Assembly: GCA_027257055.1 (NCBI GenBank)
Contig: JAPVLO010000056.1
Coordinates: 4,216,001-4,280,000 of the forward strand
Reading direction: 5' to 3'
Length of the DNA stretch: 64,000 nt
From: Cephalopachus bancanus
Lineage: Eukaryota; Chordata; Mammalia; Primates; Tarsiidae
Part shown: positions 42,330 through 54,739 of the stretch, piece by piece
Numbering within the stretch: the stretch's first letter is position 1
How the letters are laid out: each line of letters opens with the position of its first letter
Notes under the pieces: model-generated
Seen by the model: the letters and a program-made list of their open reading frames with translations, nothing else
The model's database searches: none
Told to the model about the DNA's origin: nothing
Position numbers and translations under genes: made by a program

Positions 42330-43160
42330 TGGAAAGATCGTCCACTCTGCTGCCTCTTCTTCAAACCCAATACCTCTGCATCCTTCTCTCAGATTACTGC
42401 AACGGCCCTGCCTCTCTCAAAGTCTCTATTTAACTTTGACCCTGACGTGGCAGGAAGCAGAATTCACCTAACATGGTTCAAATGAAGAGACATTAATGAA
42501 AGGACGACATGGAAGGGTGAGGGAAGGGTTAATGGAATGAACAAGGGATGGTGAGGCACCCAGAGAGTAGCAACAGCTGGAAGCTGTTATCACCTCCAGG
42601 ACTGAAGGGACAAAAGAAGAGAAAGAAGATCCTGAAGCCCAGTGAGAACTGGATCCGTGGAGGAAGGGCTGCCCAGGGGAGCGCATCAGAGAGGCTATGT
42701 GGAAGTAGGGAGGGAGTAGGGGGAAGTCATACAATGCTCTGTCTACCCACTTTCCCCTGTTGGTGCTTCCCATCGGTTGGACCCAGAGCCTAGTTCAAGG
42801 GAGCCCAGGAGATGCAGACTGCAAGGGTCAGCCTCCTGGGGCACATGGCATGGCAGAAAATTGCTGAAAGTGGATCTGGGGACATGGAAGAGAAGGACAG
42901 AAAGTCTTAAGTTTCTCTCCCTTCACCTATTTTACTCTGATACCTGAGTACTAGTTCTAAAATGTTGACAATGTCTTTCTTTGGACAGAACTGCTTTAGA
43001 AATTCGTCAGTACTGAAGAGAAAAGCAGAGCTCCTTAAGCTGGCACTGAGTCTCCCCCTTGACCCTGGCTGACTTCTCTAGTCCCATCTCTCATTATCCT
43101 GGTACTTAGTTGACCCTAGTTCTACTGTACTACTTCTAGACCCTTGAACATAGCATGCTG
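42330..43160. other. Short L2 trace, otherwise unclassified
   Basis: Sense L2 at 42330-42420 (CTCAGATTACTGCAACGGCC). The rest, including opposing frames at 42468-42793, is unsupported. Confidence 0.4.
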
Positions 43161-43164
43161 TTCT

Positions 43165-43540
43165 AAATATCTGTGGCCTCGTAAATATTCCTTTCTTTCT
43201 CTGGAATAACCTCTCCTTCTCTACCTAAGCTCAATTCCATCTGCCTGGTGAGCTGAATGTCTTCCTTCCAAACCTAGTTCCAATGCCACCTTCTCTGGGA
43301 AGCCTTCTTGAACTATCCCACGCCCTGATCTAAATTAATCACTTCTACCCCTGAACAGTCTCTGTTATGTACATTTCTATTTTTTTGTACTAATGATACA
43401 CTGCAATTTGTGATTTTCTTTTTGAACAATTCAATATTCCTCTGCCAGACTGGAAGCTCCCTGAAGGTGAAGACTGTGTATTATTAATCTTGGCACCCCA
43501 GCTGATTGTCACAGCCTGGGGAATTAAAGAGATAGGGGAA
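43165..43540 (+). repeat. L2 LINE 3' end
   Basis: CTCTGGAATAACCTCTCCTT, GTTCCAATGCCACCTTCTCT, GGGAAGCCTTCTTGAACTAT and GACTGGAAGCTCCCTGAAGG follow L2 in order over 370 bp. Confidence 0.75.
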
Positions 43541-43541
43541 G

Positions 43542-43622
43542 AAGGAGGGAAGGAAGGGAGGGAGGGAGGTGGGGAGAGAGGGAGACTGGAAGGTAGGAAG
43601 GGAGAAAGGGAGGTAAGAAATA
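43542..43622 (+). repeat. GGAA/GGGA-rich low-complexity tract
   Basis: About 80 bp of pure purine-rich repeats (GGAAGGAAGGGAGGGAGGGA). Such tracts can form triplex or G-quadruplex structures. Confidence 0.9.
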
Positions 43623-43629
43623 AATCGTT

Positions 43630-43980
43630 GCAATTGTTCAAAGTATTTTCAAATACCTTGCCACCTTTGACCTTCACAAGCAACCTAAGTGTTGGGGTGG
43701 GAATGGGTATCTAGAATAAGGACACTGAGTTTCAGAAAGAGATGACTGGAGGTTGTGGGAAAGAGCATCAGGAAGAGCATGGGAGTGGGAATCAAAAGCC
43801 TGGGTTTGAGCCCCACGTCTCTGATTTACTGAGTGTGAGTTATTTGCTGAACTAGGAACTTCTCTGAGCCTTGGCTTCATCTCTGTAAATTGGGGGTCAT
43901 GATAACACTTACCTCTCAGAGTTGTGGATGAGGCAATGTGTAAGATGTTTCATATACTATACAGTACCAGACAAATAAAA
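43630..43980. repeat. Two MIRs, back to back
   Basis: Reverse MIR 43630-43760 (AATACCTTGCCACCTTTGAC). Sense MIR 43770-43980 (AAAGCCTGGGTTTGAGCCCC, GAACTTCTCTGAGCCTTGGC). Confidence 0.65.
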
Positions 43981-43984
43981 GGGA

Positions 43985-45080
43985 TATAGGGCCACTTTTC
44001 AGCACTCACTCTGCCATTTTTAGTAGTTTTGATTGACTGATTGATATCTGCCAAGCTGTCCTGCATTGTATGCCAAGCTAACAGGAAGCTGAGTAGGCTC
44101 TTCCCACATTGAGAAAATTGCTTCTTGGGTTTTAGAGTTGTTAAGATAGATCTAGAAACCATCTGCAGAGCACCTAGCCAAGTCTTTGATCTCATGCTAG
44201 GATCGCCCACCAGAGGTTCCCCTGACAAGTGGACACAGGCTTCATATACCAGCGACAGCTCACTCCAGTCAAGTTAGCCCCTTCTGTTTCTGGAACACTC
44301 CAGATGCCGGAAACTTCTTCCTTTGAACAGACCTCTGTCCCTCTATAATATTTTCATGCTGGCTGTGGTTCCTTGGCTTTGGGACCACCCAGAAGAGGCC
44401 CGTGTTCATTCCCATGTAACAGCTCTTTTGGAATAAAGGCAGCTCTGTTGTCCCTCTGAATTGTTTCTCTTCTAGGCCACGTATCTCTTGTCCCTCAGCT
44501 GTTCTTCATTAGAGAGCCTCTGAGGACTTTTACTACTCTGAGAGTCTCATCAAAACTTTTCTCTCTGCTGGTATTTCTTATTGGAGGCTGTAATAACAAG
44601 CCACTCAATGGCCTCAGTTGACTACATTGACACCATAGCAATCCATCATATATTTCAAAAAATGATCGCAAGTTAAGGTCTGTGTGTCCAGGTAAGAAAA
44701 CCATGGCTCTGAGAGATAGGGGTCATTTGCCCTAATTCATACAGATGGTAAATAGAAGTGCAGAGACTAACCAGAGATGCCTGACTTCTGGAGCCTCTGT
44801 GTTTTTACGGCCTGTGATACCTTCCCTTGCTCCATTCAGGCTATGGAGAAAAAGAACTGATGGGTGCACTGGTTGCTGGTCCCAACTCAACAGAAGTCTC
44901 CTCAATTAAAAGATAGAGTTAGACTAGTTTCTGTCATTGATGATGATTTTCACATTAGAAGCACTTGAAAAATAATAAATATCCTCAGCTTCATTATTAT
45001 TTAGCACTTTACAAAAACTCATCAGTTGTTTTTCCCAGTCATTCTGAGACTTCAAGATAGTAAGGGTTTGGGAATCATAT
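43985..45080. other. Unclassified with L2 and MIR patches
   Basis: Sense L2 patch 44260-44430 (GGAACACTCCAGATGCCGGA). Reverse MIR patch 44645-44790. The rest is unrecognised. Confidence 0.4.
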
Positions 45081-45083
45081 AGA

Positions 45084-45316
45084 CTGGTGCTCCTCCAAGC
45101 ATGGTCTGTGTACCAGTGTCCGTCTGCAAGCCCTCACGGGTCCCTGCCAAGATAAGTGCAGAAATTGAGAGTGAATGCTGAGAAATGTTACAGCAATTTG
45201 ACATCACCATGGTATCCAAGCATGCGATTTTGTATTTTACAAAAGTATCAGTTGGCCACAGATTGAAAATAAAAACCTAGTCCTTTACCACAGACATTTT
45301 GAGAAGCACGGATGCA
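45084..45316. mobile_element. Probable hAT-Charlie (MER5/MER20-like) element
   Basis: Ends CTGGTGCTCCTCCAAGCATG and TTTTGAGAAGCACGG are imperfect inverted repeats of the type seen in non-autonomous hAT elements. The interior is diverged. Confidence 0.45.
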
Positions 45317-45319
45317 GAC

Positions 45320-46400
45320 TATTCTCCCGAGAATGGACTTGTTCCGCTTCATCTGTATGAAAATGTGGACTTCATTTGGATAGTAGAGCCAGTTCAGCTC
45401 AGTTTGGAAAGCAGTTGAGTGTGTACTGTGTGTTCTACCACAGGGTATGGGGAACAGTAAGGATGAGCAAAGTATCAGGTTTTTCCACATCGCTCAACAC
45501 AACAGTAGGCAAAGAGTAGATGCTCAGGGAATACTGTTGAAATGGAGTTGGTCTGACCTGGATGTGCACTTACAATTCTGCGAGCTCCTTAACGGTGATG
45601 TCTATGGGAATCTTTAGACTTGGTCAAGAGTGTCTGAACACATGGCCTACAGTTGTGTTCTATTAGCAATAAAAGAGGAAGGCCCCACTTCTGCAGATCT
45701 CCAAGTGCTCTGTAGAAAGGAAAAGACTGACTGAGACCTCCAATAATTAGTCTGCAATATTTAGTCATCTACTTGCTTGCCTTGTGTTTTTTTTTCACTT
45801 TTTCATCCTTGTAGTCTTATTTTGCCAACTAGACTGCTTACTTTTTGAGGGTAAAAGCCATATCTTAGACCATATGCCTTCAAATTCAAAGACATACTGT
45901 TTCAAATTTAATTTTTCTGGTCATTATGGATCTTCTAAGTGATATGTACATATGATGCAATTTCCCTTTTCAACCTAAGGTTTTGAAATCAACAGTGCTT
46001 CTTAAAATTAATGACACCTTAGAATTTAAGAAATACTATAATTTTATGACTTGGATTGCTCTTAGCACTCTGTCTGGCACATATAGAGTGTTCCATAAAT
46101 AACTCTGGGTGAATCATCACCTTTAGTTTTTAGAAACATAATTTGGACTCAACAAAAGGAAGAAGTATTAAGTGGAAATGAGAGGTGCTTTGTTTTGTTT
46201 TGGTTTTGGTCTCTACAGATGGAACAAACATTTGTTTACTAATTTATCCCTAGCAGTCATCCGTCCCAGTTGGTAGCTTTATCCTACCTTACAGATAAGG
46301 AAACAGGCTCAGAAACAGAGGCTGTTGTTTGGTCAAGGTCAGCGACTGGTCAGCCGCTGAACTGAGAGTCCAATTCAAAAGTTTTTCTTTCAGGAAGGCT
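45320..46400. other. Unclassified with L2 and MIR patches
   Basis: Sense L2 end 45760-45880 (ACTGCTTACTTTTTGAGGGT). L2 or MIR end 46045-46110 (GCACTCTGTCTGGCACATAT). Reverse MIR 46215-46390 (TACAGATAAGGAAACAGGCT). Confidence 0.45.
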
Positions 46401-46585
46401 TCTTTGATTTTCTTTTCCAGATAATGGTGATCTTTGTCTTCTCTACACCTTCTAGTATTCTATCTGTGTCAAGCTAACGGCATCGATGTTTTTTTACCTT
46501 ACATTATGGTATTTTATGCATGTTTGGGTTCCCACCATTAAATGCCCATGACTTGGGAGGCAACTAACTTAACAGATTCTACTGG

Positions 46586-47017
46586 GGAACTGATATAGTT
46601 TGGATATTTACCCCCTCCAAATCTCATGTTTAAATGTGTTCCCCCATGTCGGAGGTGGGGCCTTGTGGCAGGTGTTTGGGACATAGGGGTGGATCCCTCA
46701 TGAATGAATGGCTTGCTGCCTGTCCCATGGTAATGAATGAGTTCTCGCTTTATGAGTCCATCAGAAAGATGGTTGTTGAAAAGAGTTGGGTGCCTTCTTC
46801 TCCTCTCACTCCCTTTCTCACCATGTGCTTCATCTGTTCCTCCTTCACCTTCTGCCATGATTGCAAGTTTCTTGAGACCCTCGCCAGAAGCCGATGCTAG
46901 TGCCATGCTTCTTGTACTGTCTGCAGAACTGTAAGCCAAAATAAACCCGTTTACTCTATAAATTACCCAGCCTCAGGTATTCCTTCATAGCAGTGCAAAA
47001 TGAACTGATACAGGAAC
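46586..47017 (+). mobile_element. MST-type MaLR solo LTR with 5-bp TSD
   Basis: LTR 46591-47012, from TGATATAGTTTGGATATTTA to GTGCAAAATGAACTGATACA. TSD GGAAC at 46586-46590 and 47013-47017. Landmarks: ATCCCTCATGAATGAATGGC, CACCATGTGCTTCATCTG, AAGCCAAAATAAACCCG and AAATTACCCAGCCTCAGGTA. The ORFs inside on both strands are LTR-derived and non-functional. Solo LTR without internal sequence. Confidence 0.92.
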
Positions 47018-48235
47018 ATTGGCAGCTTGCCCCAGACCTTAAGATATTTTCCTCTGTGAAACATAATTTAGGCTTTGGCTATGTGTATGTGTGGTTCATC
47101 TATGGTGATAAGAGAACGTTCTGGTCCCAGCTGAGGTCCTATCAGTCTACATGTCCTAGGTGATTTACTTTGAAATTCATCTTACCTCAGTATGATTGTT
47201 TGTTTCTTAAAAGCAATGTGGACCCCACACAAGTAATAAGAATTTGGGGTTATAATCATAATGACATCCAAGTTTTCTCTCAGTACAATGGAATAATATT
47301 GCTCACAGCAATAAAAGCCCGCATTTTATATGGGAAAAAATACTTTCATGTTCATTATGCTGTTTCATTCTATAAGGCAGGTACTGTTGTGCTCATCCTT
47401 AGCCATAAAAGAAAACCGAGGCTGAGTCATCCATGGCACCCACTGATGGCCAGAGACTGGCAGAGCCAAAGCAGGAATGCATCCATCCATCTCCAGATTC
47501 ATGCTGCCTTTTACAATACAATAAATGTTACAGGGGCCATTTTTGTTATTTTTATGATACCACTTTATCTGATGTCAACTCATTATAGCAACAAACTTCC
47601 TGTTGGCCAAGTAGTTGATAGAAATCTGTTGTGGCGCTAGAGTTCCCCAGGTTACAACTCAGGCAGGTTATTAGGAGTAACAGGCAGACAGCAGACACTA
47701 TCAGAATGTTTGCCCTGGAGGTGAACTGAATTACAAAAATGAAGGGAGTTACCCAAGAATGGTGAGGCCCATTTCTCTGGCTGTTAGGCAGGGGTCTTAT
47801 TTCTTCATGGGGGCAAGTGGGAAGAGCTCTGGATCGGAGGAAAGCCACGTATGTTCTGCTCCTGGTCCTGCTCCCTGCTGGTGGCAGGGCCCCGCACAGA
47901 CCCTGGACATGCTCTGTGTGATCGCTATCTCTGAACCATGAATAGGATCCTGGCCACTGACCTCGCCTGTGGCTATGAGGCCCACATGAGATGTAGTTCA
48001 TTTGCCCAATGCATAGAAAGCACTTCTAGGGTGGAGACTATCCCTGGACTCCTGGCTGTTCTCAACTCTTGGGCTCATCCTAACCTGAGCTCCCAGGTCT
48101 CTATCACTTGCCAGGGAAATCGGTCTCTATGAGTGGTTTTCTGTGGCACGAAGTTCCCATTGGTGGGACTAAATCAACTGGTCATGGAGCTTTTTAGTCA
48201 GCAAAATTCCCTTGAGAACTCAGGGGAGCTTATGT
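47018..48235. other. Mostly unclassified, one MIR patch
   Basis: Reverse MIR at 47340-47485 (CATTCTATAAGGCAGGTACT). The 156-residue plus frame at 47170-47640 crosses this MIR and has no domain. The minus frame at 47552-48001 is likewise unsupported. Confidence 0.4.
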
Positions 48236-48239
48236 CCTT

Positions 48240-48770
48240 CTTTGTGTCTGTTTAATTCCGCTGTGTAATGGGAAACACTCAATTTCACCCTTCAAAGCCC
48301 ACTAAATGACTGCTTTCTTTATGAAGTCCCCCTTAGCTCCTTTAGACACAGTTCAGCATTCTGTGCTATTCCTGTTCTTTGTACTCACTTGTATTGTTTT
48401 ACTCATCTTATGGTGTAGTGGCACTTGGGTACGTGTCAATCTTCCCCACTAAACTGTGAGCTCCTAAGGCCAGGAGCTGTGGAATTCCCAGGGCCTCACA
48501 AAGGCTCTGTGTAGGGCAGCAGTTCAGAGGAATGGAAGGATGGATAAATAAAAAACGGAATGACTGAACATTGGAAGACTTGGGTTTGAGCCCCACCTGG
48601 TCAATTCCACAGCTGTGTGATGTGGGTACATCAGAGCTCACCCGGGTCTAACTTTCCCTTCAGGTAAAATGGAGAAAACAGTACTTTTCTATCATGGTCA
48701 AATGAGGTAATGTGTGTGGAAGTGCTGTGAAACAGCAAAGTTATATACTACAAAGCAATACTTTCTATTT
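48240..48770 (+). repeat. L2 3' end then MIR
   Basis: L2 48240-48545 (TTCACCCTTCAAAGCCCACT, ACTGTGAGCTCCTAAGGCCA). MIR 48565-48770 (GACTTGGGTTTGAGCCCCAC, TTCAGGTAAAATGGAGAAAA). Confidence 0.7.
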
Positions 48771-48774
48771 TCAG

Positions 48775-49634
48775 AACATATATAATGAGCAAGCACTATA
48801 TAACTGGCACAGTTCTAGGTGACTCAATGGAGAAGGAGGTGAGTCTCAAAATGGCAGCTGAGGATGTGTCTGTGTCTTACCTCTTAGTTTTGATGAAAAT
48901 GTGAGTGTGAGTGGAATGGTTGGCTTGACTATTAGAATGAAATAGTCTATCAATCTTGTACTTGAAGTCACTCAACAATGTCCACACTAGTGTTTCCTTC
49001 AGTCCCTGTCTCTCTTGATGGAAAACGCACACCCAAGTGGGTGCATCCTGTGCAGTCATTCAACCACATTTGGTGTGCCACTTTGCTGCTGCCATCTTGA
49101 AACGCATTATCATTCTGAACAAGGAGTCCTGATTTCATCTTGTACTGGATCCTGCACATTAAGGACTGGGTCTGCTCTTGTTCTCTAGAGGCTGTCACTC
49201 TGCTTTTCTTACCTATTGAGCAGACGCCTCTCTCCCTAGTGCCATTTGTTTGGATTCTGCTTTTGAAGCCTAAAATGAGAGAAGGATTCCTCTTTTAGTC
49301 AAGGAGCCTAACATCTTTAAAGACAGCTGTTCTCTTCCCCTTCTCATCCATATCCCCTGTCTTATCTCCTCACCCCCACTGATTTGTGATGTCCTCATTA
49401 TTATACATTCCATTTAAGTGTAAAATAGGGCCTGTTTCTTGGGTGTGTTGTATTCCATTCATCTGCCTTGGCTTTCTTGTATTTGGCATTACATTATTTT
49501 TAATAGTTATAGTCTTGTGATCTGTTCCAGATTTGTCAAGGGCTGCTCTTCATTATTATTATTTGTCCAAATCGACTTTGTATTTCTCTCCTCTTTAGTC
49601 ATCAAGATGATCTTAAGAATCATTGCATTCCCCA
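48775..49634. other. Unclassified non-coding stretch
   Basis: I recognise no repeat with confidence. Frames are short and lack domains. Confidence 0.4.
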
Positions 49635-50930
49635 GATAAACCCTACTTAGTCAGGGTGTATTATTCTGTTGAATAGACTATGAAATTCAACCCACTATCA
49701 TTTCATCTAGAATTTTCACAAACATATTAATATGTGAAGTTGAGTTGTAAATACCTTTTTTGGTGTTATCTGTCAGATTTTAGTATAAGGATTTATGGTA
49801 GATTTATGAAAGAAATGAGATAGCTTGTCATATTTCTTTATGCTGTTGAACTCTTTAGGCAGCATGGAAATCTCTTTCCTTAATGTATAAAATAATTCAC
49901 CATATAAGGCCTGGAGGTTGTGAGGCTGAGGGAGAGGATAGTTCTGAAGATAGTTTTCTTAAATTGTGTTTCGGTTTTTGAGATGTATGTATACATACAT
50001 ATAGCACATTTCTTGTTGAGGAAATTTTAATTTATATTGTTCCAACAATTATCCAAATGAATGAAACATTTTCAAAAGTATCAGCACATAGCTGTGTATA
50101 GCATTCTTGAGACATTTATATTTTCTTATAGGTATTACATTCCTTCTGCATTTTAAGCTTATTTCTCTTTTCTTGGATAGATTTTTCACAGGTTTGTAAA
50201 AATATTTTATTTTCACCCCAAAGAAATAGTCTTTGGATTTATATAGGAAGTCACTGTATACTCTATTTCTACTTTCAAATTAATTAATTTTAGTCTTTAT
50301 GGTTTTATTTCTGTTTCCCATTACTTTTTCTTTGGTGTGGAGTGTTTATTATAAAAGTCCCAACTTTTTAATCAAAATATTATTCATTTCATTTTCTTAT
50401 TTAAAATGAATAAATTAACTGCATAAATCTTAGGTCAAATCTGAAATACTCATTTTTTTGTTATTTTTCAAAAATTGTTAGCAGTCTTTTAATTTAAATG
50501 ACCTCATTACTGACATGTCTTCATTTGGGATTACAAATTTTATCAATAAGGTTTTTATTGTTGCCTTTCCCTCTTTTGAAGTCGACTTCGTCTAGTATTT
50601 AACTTCTCCTGCTTTTTCTTTAAATGCATCTGACTTATAATAATGTTGCAGCCTCATTATTTTAAACTTTTGGTAACATTTTTGTACTTATCTTTTCTAT
50701 GGACAAACCATGGGTTTCGGATTTAAAATCTAACCCAAGAGTTTCTACCCTTTGCAAGATCATTGCTGTGTATCCATATATGCTTTACAGCTCTCTTGCC
50801 ATCCTGGTTAACAGTTGACTTATAAGAGTTTCATTTCTTTGAAACTTTTAACTTTCGTGGAACCTAAATTTATTACCTGCAACTCCCCATTCACTTTTCC
50901 CTTCATTTTCAAATCTCTATTTTCCCAAGG
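49635..50930 (-). repeat. Old L1 ORF2 body, antisense
   Basis: AT-rich block with L1 ORF2 landmarks in reverse: GATAAACCCTACTTAGTCAG, TTTCATCTAGAATTTTCAC, GTCAGATTTTAGTATAAGGA, then near 50578 GAAGTCGACTTCGTCTAGTA. No reading frame survives. About 1.3 kb with diverged middle parts. Confidence 0.65.
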
Positions 50931-51405
50931 AAACCAACAAGTTGGAGCAGGAGCAATTCAATGACATGTTTTCTTAAGGATAAGACTTTTTGTATGTATT
51001 TATCTGAGAAACCTAAAAAAAAATAGTGTATTGATGAAATATTAAAAGGAACATACAAATATAAAATACATTTGGATTAAAATAGGAATCAAAAGTTTTT
51101 CTGATATTTAATAGTTGGAAGAAATTATCACATTGTGATTCATATGTTTAACATACAACATTGATTAATATCAGAAATACACAGTACTCTTATAGGAAAT
51201 ATATGTCACATAGACCAACAATCATCCAAAAAGCAAGATAAATGATTTGGTGAGGGCCGTCTATGCATCATTTTATCATGGAATGTTCCAGGTTCACGAA
51301 TGGGGAATTTCTCATAAGACCACAAGGCATTCTAATTTAAGGTGTGACAATTTCATTTTTTTTAAAAAACCAGAGCATTAGATATCATATACTATAATAA
51401 TAAGG

Positions 51406-51408
<3 letters not shown>
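50931..51408. other. Unclassified AT-rich stretch
   Basis: Possibly more decayed L1. No gene recognised. Confidence 0.4.

Positions 51409-51458
<50 letters not shown>
51409..51458 (+). repeat. (AC)25 microsatellite
   Basis: An uninterrupted run of about 50 bp. Confidence 0.97.
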
Positions 51459-51460
<2 letters not shown>

Positions 51461-51468
51461 CTTAAGAA

Positions 51469-51952
51469 CAGTTGACTATTGAACAATGTGGAATTAGGGA
51501 TAATGATCCCCCTATGCAGTAAAAAAAACTTGTGTATAACTTTTGACTCTCCCAAAATGCAACCACTAGTAGTCTATTATTGACCAGAAGACTTACTGAT
51601 AACATAAACAGTCGATTAACACACATTTTGTATGTTATATGTGTTATATATTGTACTCACACAAAGTAAGCTAGAGAAAAGAATCTTATTAGAAAATTAT
51701 AATACCTAACCTTGAATTCTACCCCATATCTTTAAAATAAAGAAGAAGAAAAAAAGAGAAAATTGTAAGGAAGATATAATTACTATTAATTAAGTGGAAA
51801 TGGATTGTCATAAAGACCTTCATCATCTGCATGTTGAACAGGCTGAGGAGTAGAAAGAGAAGGGAGTGGTCTTGCTATCTCAGGGTGGCAGAGGCAGAAA
51901 ATGATATGCATAGAAGTGGACCTATGCAGTTCAAACCCATGTTGTGCAAACC
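51469..51952. mobile_element. Tigger-type non-autonomous DNA transposon
   Basis: Left end CAGTTGACTATTGAACAATG. Right end CAGTTCAAACCCATGTTGTG shows the matching inverted terminal sequence. Interior landmarks: AACATAAACAGTCGATTAAC, AAAGTAAGCTAGAGAAAAGA and GTGGTCTTGCTATCTCAGGG. It belongs to a pogo/Tigger-derived family abundant in primates; subfamily not fixed. Confidence 0.78.
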
Positions 51953-51959
51953 CATGTGT

Positions 51960-52790
51960 TAAATTATATTTTAGAAAGACTATCCTAAAATTATTTTTTA
52001 TTTTTAATTACTCAGGATAACAGCTGTCTCATAGATTGCTAGCATTTCGCAGAATAATATTTGGGGAAATCTGCCTTGGGAGCAACTGGGTTATAATAAT
52101 TCTGAGAAAGATAAAGCTATAATGTGCTGACAAGTTTACAGATGACATTATTCATCTATCCAGCCACTTATTCAGACAACAGACACTTATGAGGCACATA
52201 CTCTTGGTCAGGCATTGTGCTCACCTACTGTTGGAGTTGAGAGTGAAGTAACTGCAGGCTGTTCCTGAGAGAGGTGAAATGTAACAGATCTGTGGGCTTT
52301 AGCGACATCATCTCGCTTAATACTCACAAAATTCCCGTTCCAGAGATGTAGAAACCGAGCTTCAATGAGATTGAGAGACTTATCGGGAAATGCACTGCTT
52401 CAGCAGCTGTACAACCTTTGTTTGTCCTCCCTCTGTCTTCCACCATGATAGCAGTGTCACCCCCATGTCTCTATCTCGGGGAAGCCAGGTACCTCATCTT
52501 CACCACCCTGTGTAAAAGACGGCCTAGCCTGGATGTCCCTAAGTCTCCTTCTTGTTGCCTAGTGCCATGGTGATCACCTCACCAAGGCCCAAGACCTCTA
52601 AATTTTCACTCAATACTGTATGACTTTGAGAAAATCACTCAACACTCTGGTTCCGAGTAACCTCTGAAAGAATTATGATACCTGGATTCAAATCTTGATT
52701 TGGTCACCTGCCAGCTTTGTTTCCTTAGGTATCTGTTTCCTTCAAAGCAAAACCATCTTAGATAGGTGAAATGATCAAAGGTATATGAAA
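51960..52790. repeat. L2 and MIR patches in unclassified sequence
   Basis: Reverse L2 52155-52275 (GGTCAGGCATTGTGCTCACC). Reverse MIR 52290-52400 (AATACTCACAAAATTCCCGT). Sense MIR 52650-52790 (GGATTCAAATCTTGATTTGG). Confidence 0.5.
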
Positions 52791-52794
52791 GCGC

Positions 52795-53508
52795 CCTGCC
52801 AAAATCCAGGCCTACGGTGTACACTCATTAATTGTGCTCCATTCTTCTGTTTTAGACCACCAGGCCTTCAGAGAACTCACCAGAACTCTCAAGAAACATT
52901 TGGGCTAAGGTATCTCTTTTTTTCACTTCCCTCCAGTTCTGTCCCCTCTCGCATCTCCTCGCTCTGGATGTCTTTGATTCTTATCTTCATTGAAGGCCTA
53001 AGCATTGACTAGGCAAGGCAGAGAGTGAAGCCATAAAGAGAAGTCAACAAGGCAGTTGGGCCCGCGGGAGGAAGGCAGTGGGCAGGTCTCCTTCTGTTTG
53101 TACAGGTGCATTGTAATGCTGCCTGTGGTGTGAACATTTTCCACTTCATTACTCCTGGCCCTGGCCCAGGCCCTGTCTGCTCCCCTGGCCCCTGCCTTGG
53201 TTTAATTTCAGCGGTTCCTGGCCTTTGGAAGGCAGCAGTCACAGAAAGGAAAACAAATGAGGTCGCCATAAACATTTCTGCACGTTGCGTAGCTGGGGCA
53301 GATGGGTATACTCGTGGAGCAGGAAGGGGGCCAGTTTGGCCAGGGCTGCTGGTACCCCCATCGAGTAACTCAGTCCCCAAGGACTTCTGTCTGCGGTGCC
53401 CAGTCTTTCTAGTTGAAGTTGGCTTTGGTTTAATGTGTGAGACTGGGCCAAAACAGACACCATGGGTCCCAACATGGCACAGTCTATAAGAGTTGGCGGA
53501 ACTGAATA
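52795..53508. other. Unclassified, GC-richer stretch
   Basis: Overlapping frames on both strands (53009-53380 minus, 53106-53489 plus, 53239-53523 minus). None has a domain, and two-strand openness reflects GC content (CCTGGCCCTGGCCCAGGCCC). I annotate no gene. Confidence 0.4.
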
Positions 53509-53511
53509 AAT

Positions 53512-53715
53512 AACAGCTAACATTTACTGAGCACTTACTATGTGCCAGATGCTCTTCTAAGCACTTTACTTGGATTTTAGATTAAGGTATATCCTGCAAT
53601 TATTCTTATTTTACAGATGAGGAAACTGAGGCACATGGTATGGTTCATAAGTAACAGAGCTGAACTTTGTCCCCGGCAGTTTGACTTCAGCATCTGTTTC
53701 ATGCTATCATGCCTC
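53512..53715 (-). repeat. Well-preserved MIR SINE
   Basis: AACAGCTAACATTTACTGAG, GAGCACTTACTATGTGCCAG, TTTTACAGATGAGGAAACTG. One of the best-preserved MIRs here. Confidence 0.88.
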
Positions 53716-54245
53716 TTGATACAACACACTGTGTGTGTTTATAGTTAGATAATAAGAAATCTCAAGGTATCTGTTATACACCTCTGGAGTTATATAACTT
53801 AGACTCATTGAATCCTAGGTTTGAATTGAACCATAAGGTGATAAAGCCCAATGACCATATTATGCTGGGATTCTCCATGAACGTTATCCAGATTCTGCTC
53901 ACGTAACTCCACTGATGGGAAGCTCATTACTCTATGAGGCATCTCATTTCCTTATATGACATTTTAACCTTAATAGTAGTACTGATGACTCTTAATGTGC
54001 AAAATGAAGCTTTTTCCTAATTATGTTGGTTACCTGTGGAAGAGATTACTCGTGTGACTGTCTAACAGAGGGTACCTAGTACACTGTGAGGACTCAATAC
54101 ATCCTCATTTCTTTCCCCTTGTCTTTCACAAATTAAAAATAAAGAAATTGTATACTCATTGTGCTGGCAGAAAAGTGTATTTACAAAATACTATCACACT
54201 CATGCCTCATTGGAAAGGGGAGAGGTTCAGTAGGGCAGGAAGATC
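53716..54245. other. Unclassified non-coding stretch
   Basis: No repeat or gene recognised. Confidence 0.4.
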
Positions 54246-54577
54246 CATGTCCAACTTTTCTTTTTTTTTTTTTTTGAGTTGGAGTCTCACTCTGTTGCCC
54301 AGACTAGAGTGCAGTGGCCACTCCCGGCCACTGCAGCCTCGACCTGCTGGGCTCTGGCGATCCTTCCGCCTCAGGTTTCCAAGTAGCTGGAACTACAGGC
54401 GCATGCTACCAAGCCTGGGTAGTTTTTATTTTTATTTATTTATTGTAGAGATGAGGTCTCGCCAAGTTGGCCAGGCGGGTCTCGAACCTGCGGGCTCAGG
54501 CAATCCACTCACCTCAGCCTTCCAAAGTGCAGGATTACAGGCTGAGCCACCGAGCATGGCTACACATCCAACCTTTC
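54246..54577 (-). repeat. Dimeric Alu with imperfect TSD
   Basis: Alu body about 54261-54564, reverse-oriented. Imperfect TSD CATGTCCAACTTTTC (54246-54260) and CATCCAACCTTTC (54565-54577). Contains GAGTTGGAGTCTCACTCTGT and the linker in a TTTATTTATTTATTGTAGAG form. The 165-residue frame overlapping it is Alu-derived. Confidence 0.92.
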
Positions 54578-54619
54578 TTTCTACTCCTCCTTCTCCTTCC
54601 TTTCCCAAATGTTTTGTGA

Positions 54620-54735
54620 AGACACATATGCCAGACATTTCCTAGGCATGGGTCTGCAGAAAAGAATAGAACACAGTCCCTCCCTATGGGGAGTTCAGAC
54701 CTACCAGGGGAGACTTCCACATAAATAATCTGCAA
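54620..54735 (-). repeat. L2 LINE fragment
   Basis: 'acagtccctccctatggggagttcagacctaccaggggagac' matches reverse L2. Confidence 0.65.
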
Positions 54736-54739
54736 TTAG

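Noticed and set aside
46591..47012. Possible retroviral gene in the MaLR LTR (frames at 46538-46939)
   Set aside because: The element is a solo LTR. The frames are accidental translations of non-coding LTR sequence.
47170..47640. 156-residue plus-strand ORF
   Set aside because: It includes MIR-derived sequence and has no recognisable fold or signal.
53512..53715. tRNA-like sequence
   Set aside because: Resemblance comes from the tRNA-derived head of MIR elements. No intact cloverleaf was found here or in the other MIRs.
54148..54645. 165-residue plus-strand ORF
   Set aside because: Its middle ([39 protein letters not shown]) is translated antisense Alu, a common false gene in primates.
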